A stretch of 8,412 nt of DNA from Deltaproteobacteria bacterium. Its GTDB lineage: Bacteria; Desulfobacterota; Binatia; UBA12015. Each line of letters begins with the position of its first letter. The stretch's first letter is position 1. Positions 1-6,131 of the stretch are shown piece after piece. Location: positions 683-9,094 of the forward strand of contig DLYX01000610.1 of NCBI GenBank assembly GCA_003447545.1. The letters run 5' to 3'. The translations under genes were made by a program, and so were the position numbers. The notes under the pieces were generated by a model. It had not been told where the DNA came from. It did no database searches and saw nothing but the letters and a program-made list of their open reading frames with translations.

Positions 1-1
1 C

Positions 2-1543
2 TCCCACCCGGATGCCGGCAAAACGACCCTCACCGAAAAAATCCTGCTTTTCGGGGGAGCCGTGCGGGAGGCTGGCGCCGTCCGAGCCCAAAAAGCAAGC
101 AAGCATGCGACCAGCGACTGGCTGGAGATCGAAAAACAGCGCGGAATTTCCGTCTCGAGTTCCGTCATGCACGCAGATTACGCGGGCATCAGGATCAATA
201 TCCTCGACACCCCGGGCCATCGCGATTTCAGCGAAGACACCTACCGGACGTTGATAGCCGCCGACAGCGCGGTCATGTTGATTGACGCGGCCAAGGGCGT
301 GGAAGCCCAAACCCGACGACTCTTCGAAGTCTGCCGGATGCGCAAAATCCCCATCTTCACTTTCATCAATAAGATGGATCGCCACGGGCAGGACCCCCTC
401 GATCTGCTCAGTGAAATCGAAGATGTTCTGGGCATCGAATCCGTGCCGGTCAATTGGCCTGTTGGCGCAGGCAAGGAATTTCGCGGCACCTACGATCGGC
501 TGTCCCGTCGTCTCGATTTGTTCTCCGGAGGAAACCACGGAACCACAACCGTCGACCAGCAGTCCGTAGACGGCGAACCCGAGAGCGAAGAAATCCAGAA
601 AGCCCTGGGGCATCTCTCGGAGAGCGTCATGGAAGGGCTCGAACTGCTCGAAGGCGCTGGCACCGAATTCGACGAGGGCCGTATCCGTCGCGGCCAACAA
701 ACGCCTGTTTTTTTCGGCAGCGCTCTGACCAATTTCGGATTGAAACCCTTTCTTGATCGCTTCGTGGAACTCGCCCCTCAGCCCTTGGCTCGACGTGCGA
801 TGTCTGCCGAAGAGGTCGACCCGACGACTGGAGGGTTCTCCGGCTTCGTTTTCAAGATTCAAGCGAATATGGACCCTGGCCACCGAGACCGCATTGCTTT
901 CATTCGCATTTGCTCCGGAAAATTCGAGCAAGGGGTTCAGGCCGTCCACCGGCGAAGCGGCAAGACGATGCGATTGAGCAAATCGACACTACTGATGGGT
1001 CGGGGTCGGGAGGGCGTCGAGGAAGCCTACCCGGGTGACGTCGTCGGCCTGTTCGACCCAGGCTTTCTCCAGATTGGCGATACGATTTGCGCGAGCGGCG
1101 ATTTCGACTTTCCCGAATTACCGACCTTCGCACCCGAACATTTCATGCGCGTCGAATTGGGCTTGGTCTCCAAGCGAAAAGCCTTGCAAAAAGGCCTCGA
1201 TCAACTGGCTCATGAGGGAGCGATCCAGATTTTTTCTGACCCCGAGGGTGCCGGAGCTACAATTTTGGGCGCGGTCGGACCGCTGCAATTCGATGTCCTC
1301 AAACACCGTCTGGCAAGCGAATACAAAGTCGAGCTTCGCCTATCACCGCTGACGTTCTCGGTGGCACGTTGGGCGACCGGAGATTTCAAACCAGAAATGG
1401 TTGGACACTCGCGGTTGAGCAAGCTGGTCTACGACCATGTCGGTCGACCCGTTCTCGTATCGCAGGGAGTCAATTTTCTCGAGCGAATCCTCGCGGAACA
1501 CGAGGGCGTCGGACTCGCTGAAACCCCGCCGATGCAGGCTTGA
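2..1543 (+). CDS. prfC: Peptide chain release factor 3 (RF3), 5'-truncated by window edge
   Basis: Translational GTPase that removes RF1/RF2 from the ribosome after peptide release; cytosolic. The reading frame is open from base 2, and 513 residues are visible. Counting from the first visible codon, the P-loop SHPDAGKTT is at 1-9, switch I RGISVSSSV at 48-56, DTPGH at 69-73 and NKMD at 123-126. Further on are the RF3-typical stretches TPVFFGSAL, GFVFKIQANMDP, VEEAYPGD, QIGDT and GAVGPLQFDV. The P-loop serine is residue 20 in E. coli RF3 (529 aa), so about 19 N-terminal residues lie outside the window. The GTG at 62 is internal, since the P-loop lies upstream of it in the same frame. Switch I has Ser at the position where E. 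coli RF3 and EF-G have the conserved Thr; this is conservative. The next gene starts 24 bp downstream. Identity is very secure. Confidence 0.97.
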   Translation, partial: SHPDAGKTTLTEKILLFGGAVREAGAVRAQKASKHATSDWLEIEKQRGISVSSSVMHADYAGIRINILDTPGHRDFSEDTYRTLIAADSAVMLIDAAKGVEAQTRRLFEVCRMRKIPIFTFINKMDRHGQDPLDLLSEIEDVLGIESVPVNWPVGAGKEFRGTYDRLSRRLDLFSGGNHGTTTVDQQSVDGEPESEEIQKALGHLSESVMEGLELLEGAGTEFDEGRIRRGQQTPVFFGSALTNFGLKPFLDRFVELAPQPLARRAMSAEEVDPTTGGFSGFVFKIQANMDPGHRDRIAFIRICSGKFEQGVQAVHRRSGKTMRLSKSTLLMGRGREGVEEAYPGDVVGLFDPGFLQIGDTICASGDFDFPELPTFAPEHFMRVELGLVSKRKALQKGLDQLAHEGAIQIFSDPEGAGATILGAVGPLQFDVLKHRLASEYKVELRLSPLTFSVARWATGDFKPEMVGHSRLSKLVYDHVGRPVLVSQGVNFLERILAEHEGVGLAETPPMQA

Positions 1544-1554
1544 TCGAAACAATC

Positions 1555-1559
1555 AGGAG
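1555..1559 (+). promoter_or_regulatory. Ribosome binding site AGGAG deciding a GTG start
   Basis: AGGAG lies 8 nt upstream of the GTG at 1568. The nearby ATG at 1575 is out of frame with the conserved protein, so this site supports the GTG as the real start. Confidence 0.7.
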
Positions 1560-1567
1560 CCATTACC

Positions 1568-2149
1568 GTGACAAATGAAAACGAGGGCAACAGCCCGATC
1601 GTGGATCCCGAAGCGTGGATCGCCCCGTCCGTGCAAATGTTCGGAAAAATCCACATCTCGGCCGGGGCCTCTGTTTGGTACAACTCGGTATTACGGGCCG
1701 AAAGCCATCATATCTCTATCGGTCGCATGACGAACCTTCAGGACTTCGTTATGGCACATATCGGTTACGCCAGCCCGACGATCATTGGCGATTTCTGCTC
1801 GATCACGCATCATACAACGATTCATGGCTGCACGATTGGCAAAAATTGCCTGATCGGGATCAATGCGGTGATCATGGACGGAGCAGTAATTGGCGAGGGC
1901 TCGATTGTCGCAGGTGGGGCTCTGGTGACCGAGGGAAAGGAATTTCCGCCCTATTCCATTATCGGTGGTGTCCCCGCAAAACTGCTGGCCACAAGAGACA
2001 GCACGCACGCCAACCGCATGAATGCCTGGTACTACCACCGCAACGCCGAAGCGTATCGCAACGGGGACCATCGCGCCTGGAGCGGCGATGCTCACGCGCT
2101 ATGGCTCGAAAAAAAGATGCGCGAAATTCAGGCGGGCACCGACGAATAG
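1568..2149 (+). CDS. Gamma carbonic anhydrase-like hexapeptide-repeat protein
   Basis: 193-residue protein of the left-handed beta-helix superfamily (YrdA/PaaY/Cam-like). Hexapeptide-type repeats run from about residue 20 to 135, with turns such as IGRMTN, IIGDFC, TIGKNC and VIGEGS, and end in the usual IIGGVPAKLL segment. The three zinc-ligand histidines of gamma carbonic anhydrases can be placed: His64 (MAH), His81 and His86 (THHTTIHGC). Arg43, Gln58 and Asp59 match other Cam active-site positions. The usual Asp two residues after the Arg is Glu45 here. A C-terminal helical tail of about 50 residues, rich in Trp, Tyr and His, follows the helix. The family forms trimers with metal sites at subunit interfaces. 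Members may be true carbonic anhydrases, but many have no proven activity, so the fold and metal site are secure and the reaction is not. It follows prfC by 24 bp and may be cotranscribed with it. Confidence 0.88.
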   Translation: MTNENEGNSPIVDPEAWIAPSVQMFGKIHISAGASVWYNSVLRAESHHISIGRMTNLQDFVMAHIGYASPTIIGDFCSITHHTTIHGCTIGKNCLIGINAVIMDGAVIGEGSIVAGGALVTEGKEFPPYSIIGGVPAKLLATRDSTHANRMNAWYYHRNAEAYRNGDHRAWSGDAHALWLEKKMREIQAGTDE

Positions 2150-2203
2150 TCGCCGAGAACTGCCGGACTTGTCTCCCCTCTCGTGACCTTCTAGGCTGCC
2201 GCG

Positions 2204-3172
2204 ATGCGATGGGAATATCAAAAAGGACTCCATGACCTCGGCAATGGCTCCTACGCATGGCTCGCTCCGGATGGCACGTGGGGCTGGAGCAATGCAGGCC
2301 TGATCGTCGATAGCGGGGAATCCCTGCTTGTCGATACTCTTTTCGACCTTCGCATGACGCAGGAGATGCTTGACTCGATGCGGAGCGCCGAACCCCAAGC
2401 CGCCGCTTCGATCGGGACGCTGGTCAATACGCATGCCAATGGGGATCATTGCCACGGCAATGAGCTCGTTCACGGAGCGGAGGTGATCGCCTCGAAGGCC
2501 AGCGCCGAGGAAATGGCCGAGGTCACGCCCGAGATGCTCGCAGGCATGATGGACATGGCCGCGGATGGCGAGGATGATCTTTCCGGCTACCTCCGACATT
2601 GCTTCGGTGCCTTCGATTTTCATGGGATCCGCCACACCCCTCCCACCCGCACCTTCACAAAAAACCTCAGTCTCGACGTCGGGAACAAAAAGGTCGAATT
2701 GATCGAAGTCGGCCCCGCGCATACTCGGGGAGATGTCCTGGTCCATGTCCCCGAGGACCGAACCGTGTTCACAGGAGATATCCTTTTCATTGGGGGCACC
2801 CCCATCATGTGGGCCGGCCCGGTCGAGCGCTGGATTGATGCCTGTCGTCGTATCGAAGAGATGGATGTGGAAACGGTTGTTCCCGGCCATGGCCCGATTA
2901 CCGATGCACAAGGGGCCGCCGAGGTGCGCGGGTATCTGGAGTGGCTGCGCGCGGAAGCCCGCGACCGCTTCGATGCCGGCATGGAGGCCGTGGAAGCCGC
3001 CAAGGATATCGCATTAGGCCCCTATGCCGACTGGTCGGATGCGGAGAGAATTGCGGTCAACGTGCATACGATGTTTCAAGATTTCGCCGCCAAGGACACG
3101 TCCCCAAGCACGCTCGAGCTCTTCACCAGCATGGCGACCCTCAGGCAGTTCCAGACGCGATCCATCAACTAA
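2204..3172 (+). CDS. MBL-fold metallo-hydrolase with variant HxNxDH motif
   Basis: 322-residue metallo-beta-lactamase-fold protein. The metal-binding motifs appear in the expected order: THANGDHCHG at 76-85 (His77, Asp81, His82), His173 in PAHTRGD, Asp192 in FTGDILF and His229 in PGHGP. The canonical first motif is HxHxDH; here the second His is Asn79. I recall this variant in other uncharacterised members of the superfamily, so it is probably a subfamily trait rather than decay. About 90 residues follow the last metal motif (PGHGP) and may form a helical C-terminal part. The substrate is unknown; glyoxalase II-like thioester, lactone or ester hydrolysis are all possible. No signal peptide is visible. 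The start is the ATG at 2204, with only a weak Shine-Dalgarno sequence. It sits 54 bp after the gamma carbonic anhydrase-like gene and 117 bp before the tetR operon, so it could belong functionally to either side or neither. Confidence 0.9.
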   Translation: MRWEYQKGLHDLGNGSYAWLAPDGTWGWSNAGLIVDSGESLLVDTLFDLRMTQEMLDSMRSAEPQAAASIGTLVNTHANGDHCHGNELVHGAEVIASKASAEEMAEVTPEMLAGMMDMAADGEDDLSGYLRHCFGAFDFHGIRHTPPTRTFTKNLSLDVGNKKVELIEVGPAHTRGDVLVHVPEDRTVFTGDILFIGGTPIMWAGPVERWIDACRRIEEMDVETVVPGHGPITDAQGAAEVRGYLEWLRAEARDRFDAGMEAVEAAKDIALGPYADWSDAERIAVNVHTMFQDFAAKDTSPSTLELFTSMATLRQFQTRSIN

Positions 3173-3198
3173 AAAAGGTTCAGAATACGCGCGAACCT
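3171..3198 (-). terminator. Possible weak hairpin with T-tract on the minus strand
   Basis: AGGTTC (3176-3181) and GAACCT (3193-3198) form a 6-bp stem with an 11-nt loop. On the minus strand the stem is followed directly by six T residues, which is intrinsic-terminator geometry. On the plus strand the A-tract precedes the stem and no T-tract follows immediately. The flanking genes are both rightward, so the role is unclear. The short stem and large loop make this weak. Confidence 0.25.
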
Positions 3199-3236
3199 CA
3201 AATTCTCGATTAAAAATAGTGCTTTTTTATTTTAGC

Positions 3237-3250
3237 TACACACCTGTGTA
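3237..3250. promoter_or_regulatory. Palindrome TACACA-CC-TGTGTA, candidate TetR operator
   Basis: A perfect inverted repeat with 6-bp arms and a 2-bp spacer lies 39 bp before the tetR start codon, in the AT-rich gap upstream of the operon. TetR-family dimers commonly bind such palindromes in their own promoters. The palindrome is seen directly; its role as the autoregulatory operator is inferred from position. Confidence 0.5.
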
Positions 3251-3266
3251 TCATTGCACTCTAATG

Positions 3267-3272
3267 TAAAAT
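3267..3272 (+). promoter_or_regulatory. Candidate -10 element TAAAAT for the tetR operon
   Basis: TAAAAT matches the sigma-70 -10 consensus at five of six positions and starts 17 bp after the palindrome. The -35 position would fall inside the palindrome, and no good -35 match is visible there. If real, a bound repressor would cover the -35 region. The AT-rich gap 3173-3289 must hold the promoter, but the exact element is uncertain. Confidence 0.25.
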
Positions 3273-3289
3273 GGCGATAGATTCTCCTG

Positions 3290-3949
3290 ATGGGTGCTGC
3301 AGAAGCCATCGCGTTGGGAGAATCCACCTCCCGACGGGAACGAAAAAAACAGGAACTGCAAAACCGCATCCTCCAGAGCGCACAACAGTTATTCGAGGAT
3401 AAAGGCGTATCCGCGACCACCGTGGCCGAGATCTGCGAGGTTGCCGATGTCGCGACCAAGACCTTTTTCAATCACTTCTCCACCAAGCAACAACTGGTCG
3501 AGAGACTGGCCCATGCTTCGCTGAATATTTTCCTTGCCGACCTCGCCTCCCTCCGGACTGAAGCAACCGATCTTCAAGATTGGCTGCTTCGCTTCTTTGC
3601 GAAAATGGCCGACACTGTAACGCAGGCCGGGCCCATGCACCGAGAACTGGTCAACGAAATCGTTCATGCGATCTCGAGCGACTCAAACGAGACACGACAA
3701 AAGTTGCAACTGCGCGAAGCCTTTCTCGACGTCGTCCGCGACGGAGTCGCGCGCGGCGAAATCGGCACGCAGCACGACGCAGAAACTCAGAGTGAACTGA
3801 TCATCGGAGCCTTCTATTCCCTGATGTTCAGCTGGACACACCTCGAAGAATATCCAATTCGCGAGCGCGCACGCGCACTCGCGCTTCTGCTTGGCGATAC
3901 GCTGCGAACCCAAAATCAAGACAAGGAGATACCCCATGGCTCGGCGTGA
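3290..3949 (+). CDS. TetR/AcrR-family transcriptional regulator
   Basis: 219-residue DNA-binding regulator. The N-terminal TetR domain covers about residues 15-75. Helix 1 is REKK-like (RRERKKQELQNRILQSAQQLFEDKG), and the helix-turn-helix follows at about 43-65, ending in the family signature TKTFFNHFSTKQQLV. The rest is the helical ligand-binding and dimerisation domain, too variable to predict a ligand. The start is the ATG at 3290: an in-frame TAG lies at 3278, no better start lies between them, and there is no clear Shine-Dalgarno. The gene leads an apparent five-gene operon, and its last 14 bp overlap the Rieske gene, so regulator and enzymes are probably made from one transcript. It most likely represses the operon until a pathway substrate or intermediate binds; that is inference from layout. 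Confidence 0.93.
   Translation: MGAAEAIALGESTSRRERKKQELQNRILQSAQQLFEDKGVSATTVAEICEVADVATKTFFNHFSTKQQLVERLAHASLNIFLADLASLRTEATDLQDWLLRFFAKMADTVTQAGPMHRELVNEIVHAISSDSNETRQKLQLREAFLDVVRDGVARGEIGTQHDAETQSELIIGAFYSLMFSWTHLEEYPIRERARALALLLGDTLRTQNQDKEIPHGSA
3923..3928 (+). promoter_or_regulatory. Ribosome binding site AAGGAG inside the end of tetR
   Basis: AAGGAG sits 7 nt upstream of the ATG at 3936 and inside the tetR coding sequence. It fixes the Rieske start at 3936 rather than at the upstream in-frame ATG at 3891. Its position suggests translational coupling between regulator and oxygenase. Confidence 0.75.
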
Positions 3950-4886
3950 AGACGAACACGTACAGCTTCCGATCCCCAACGGCTGGTATGCCGTCTGCTG
4001 GAGCCGCCAGCTTCAGGATGGCGAAGTTCAATCCGTTCATTGTTTCGGCGAGGATCTGGTCGTCTTTCGGACCCGCTCGGGGCAAGCGCGAGTGCTGGAT
4101 GCGTACTGTTCCCACCTCGGCGCTCACCTTGGCGAGGGGGGTCGCGTCGTCGGCGAAACGATTCAATGCCCGTATCACGCGTGGCAGTATGACGGCGAAA
4201 CAGGGGTATGCGCGAAGATTCCCTACTGCGAGCAAATTCCGAAAAAAGCCCTTGTACGTCCTTGGGAAGTCCGCGAACGAAACGGATTTGTCTTCGTATG
4301 GTACCACGCGCGGCAAGAGCCGTCGTCGTGGGAAGTGCCCATTCTGGAGGAGATCGGCGACCCCGAATGGACCGAGCCGCGCGAGTTCGAAATCGAAGTC
4401 CCCATTCATGTGCAGGATATTCACGAGAACAATAATGATCCCGTGCACTTTCAGGTTGTCCACGGCATGGATGATATTATGGATACCGAAGAGATCGAGT
4501 ATTCGGCCGATGGCAGAATCTCGAAGCTGATCGGCCATAATGAAAGGGTGACGCCAATGGGCACCTTCCAGACAACCTTGGAGCGCGAGTCCTTTGGCAT
4601 CGGCATGAGCACCGTTCGAACCATCGGCATTCCCGGCGCCGGCCTCCTGCTCTTTTCATCGACAACCCCGATCGAACCCAATCGAACGATTTCACGCTGG
4701 CTGATCACCGTCACAAAAAATCTCGTCGATCTCGTCGGTGAAGAGTTCCAGCAAAATCTGGTCAAGGGTGTGGAAGACGATATGCGTATCTGGAAACACA
4801 AAGTGCACCGCAAACAGCCCGTCTTCTGCAAAGAAGATAAATTCCTCGGCGAGTACCGCCAATGGGTCAAGCAGTTTTACGTCTGA
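3936..4886 (+). CDS. Rieske non-heme iron oxygenase, alpha (oxygenase) subunit
   Basis: 316-residue ring-hydroxylating-type oxygenase that would use O2 and electrons from a ferredoxin/reductase chain to hydroxylate or cleave an organic substrate. The N-terminal Rieske [2Fe-2S] domain has Cys58-x-His60 and Cys78-x2-His81 (YCSH and CPYH). The C-terminal catalytic domain has the mononuclear iron motif ENNNDPVHFQVVH at 164-176: Asp168 is the likely electron-bridging residue, and His171 and His176 are iron ligands. Asp281 or Asp282 in EDDMRIW is the likely third ligand. Length and motif spacing resemble the single-component-oxygenase branch that includes KshA-like and vanillate-demethylase-like enzymes, not the large alpha/beta dioxygenases; no beta subunit gene is nearby. 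The start is set by AAGGAG at 3923 and overlaps tetR by 14 bp. No ferredoxin or reductase is encoded in the window, so electrons must come from elsewhere. The substrate cannot be read from the sequence. Confidence 0.93.
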   Translation: MARREDEHVQLPIPNGWYAVCWSRQLQDGEVQSVHCFGEDLVVFRTRSGQARVLDAYCSHLGAHLGEGGRVVGETIQCPYHAWQYDGETGVCAKIPYCEQIPKKALVRPWEVRERNGFVFVWYHARQEPSSWEVPILEEIGDPEWTEPREFEIEVPIHVQDIHENNNDPVHFQVVHGMDDIMDTEEIEYSADGRISKLIGHNERVTPMGTFQTTLERESFGIGMSTVRTIGIPGAGLLLFSSTTPIEPNRTISRWLITVTKNLVDLVGEEFQQNLVKGVEDDMRIWKHKVHRKQPVFCKEDKFLGEYRQWVKQFYV

Positions 4887-4903
4887 GCTTGGAGAAAACA
4901 GAA

Positions 4904-6118
4904 ATGAAAAATTATATTGTTGTTTCGAGCGATGGTCACGCCGGGCTCAAACCCGAAGCCTATCGCAACTACGTCGACCCCGAGTTCCGAGAGACGTTCG
5001 ACGTGGCATTGCCGATTCAGATCGAGCAAACCCAGATTGCTGCAAAAAAGTTCCTGGTCGACGAAATTAACGAAGATTGGCGTCAGGGACACGAGCGAGG
5101 ACTGAGTGGCGCGTGGGACCACCAGGCCCGCAATGAGGTTCTGGATGCCGACGGTATCGCAGCCGAAGTCCTCTTCCCCGACGGTATTACCGAGATGAAT
5201 GCCCCGCCCTTCGGTGCCGGCATTTCTCTTCCAACGGAAAATATTGTTCCCGAACTCCAATGGGCTGGCGCCCGCGCCCACAATCGTTGGCTGAGCGAGT
5301 TCACGTCGCAGCAACCCGATCGTCGGATCGGCATCGCCATCGTGCCCGCGCTCTGGGATGTCGACGAGGCCGTCGCCGAGGTCCGATGGGCCAAAGAGAA
5401 CGGACTGCGCGGCGTCATGCTCCCGGTTCAATGGGGGAAGCTGGCCGGCTATCACGACCCTAAATACAACCCCCTCTGGGAGGCCATCGAGGATCAGAAC
5501 CTCGCCATCCACTTCCACTCCGGCCCCGCGCCGACCGCCGAATACTTCGGAGATCTGACCGACCCCGATGCCAAACCTCTCCCTGGAGCCATGGGGATCT
5601 ATGTCTCGGAAGTCTGCTGGTTCAACGTAAGACCGTTGACCTTCATGATTTGGGGCGGAGTCTTTGAGCGCTATCCGAAACTCAAAGTAGCGATCACTGA
5701 GGGAACGATTGTCTGGGTTCCCGAGTACCTCAACCTGCTTGAGCATCGATATGCACAAACTCGCGAGTCGCAAAAATTAGGAGACTATACGAGCCACCTC
5801 TCGATGAGTCCTACCGAGTATTTCAACCGCAATGTGAATCTCGGCGCCTCCTGCCTGTCACGACGCGAGGCCGAGATGCGGGGGGATATCGGCACAAGCA
5901 ATATAATGTGGGGCAGTGATTACCCCCACCCCGAAGGCACTTGGCCCATCACCAGGGAACAAATGCATACTTCGCTTGATGGACTTCCCGATAACGATAT
6001 CGAAGCCATCCTCGGCCGCAATGCGATCGAGTTCTATGGCCTCGATGAAAAAGCTCTCCTCCCGCACGCCGAGCGGATCGGTCCGGCACGCGAATCTTTC
6101 CAATCGAACAAGGCCTAG
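4904..6118 (+). CDS. Amidohydrolase_2 family metal-dependent hydrolase/decarboxylase
   Basis: 404-residue TIM-barrel enzyme of the amidohydrolase 2 family (relatives of ACMSD and gamma-resorcylate decarboxylase). The first strand carries SSDGH (Asp10, His12) where ACMSD has HxH. AIHFHSG (His203, His205), AITEG (Glu266) and WGSDYPHPEGTWP (Asp339, His342) are the later active-site stretches, and the last is typical of this subfamily. The family includes C-C hydrolases and non-oxidative decarboxylases, and either would suit a step after ring hydroxylation. The start is the ATG at 4904, with GGAG 9 nt upstream. An in-frame ATG at 4862 would overlap the Rieske gene and lacks a comparable site. It lies 17 bp after the Rieske gene in the same operon. 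No signal peptide is visible, so it is probably cytosolic. Confidence 0.9.
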   Translation: MKNYIVVSSDGHAGLKPEAYRNYVDPEFRETFDVALPIQIEQTQIAAKKFLVDEINEDWRQGHERGLSGAWDHQARNEVLDADGIAAEVLFPDGITEMNAPPFGAGISLPTENIVPELQWAGARAHNRWLSEFTSQQPDRRIGIAIVPALWDVDEAVAEVRWAKENGLRGVMLPVQWGKLAGYHDPKYNPLWEAIEDQNLAIHFHSGPAPTAEYFGDLTDPDAKPLPGAMGIYVSEVCWFNVRPLTFMIWGGVFERYPKLKVAITEGTIVWVPEYLNLLEHRYAQTRESQKLGDYTSHLSMSPTEYFNRNVNLGASCLSRREAEMRGDIGTSNIMWGSDYPHPEGTWPITREQMHTSLDGLPDNDIEAILGRNAIEFYGLDEKALLPHAERIGPARESFQSNKA

Positions 6119-6124
6119 AAAGGA
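6119..6124 (+). promoter_or_regulatory. Ribosome binding site AAAGGA
   Basis: This purine-rich site directly follows the amidohydrolase stop codon and lies 7 nt before the ATG at 6132. It decides that start over in-frame ATGs lying far inside the preceding gene. Confidence 0.65.
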
Positions 6125-6131
6125 AAAATCT

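Noticed and set aside
2099..2911. Long open frame (270 codons) antisense to the MBL-fold gene
   Set aside because: The sense strand has the complete metallo-beta-lactamase motif set; the antisense product shows no motif.
3891..3935. Upstream in-frame ATG extending the Rieske protein by 15 residues
   Set aside because: No ribosome binding site there, whereas AAGGAG lies 7 nt before the ATG at 3936, and the Rieske domain begins soon after it.
3828..4538. Open frame antisense to the tetR/Rieske junction
   Set aside because: Overlaps two strongly supported sense genes and has no domain signal; a high-GC codon shadow.
4862..4903. Upstream in-frame ATG extending the amidohydrolase by 14 residues
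   Set aside because: It overlaps the end of the Rieske gene, and GGAG is correctly placed for the ATG at 4904.
4877..5773. Long open frame (298 codons) antisense to the amidohydrolase gene
   Set aside because: Shadow of a well-supported gene; the translation has no recognisable domain, and the opposite strand carries clear family motifs.
5916..6131. Upstream in-frame extension of the ADC-family protein by 72 residues
   Set aside because: It would overlap the amidohydrolase coding region almost entirely, is Ser/Pro-rich shadow sequence and lacks homology; AAAGGA supports the ATG at 6132.
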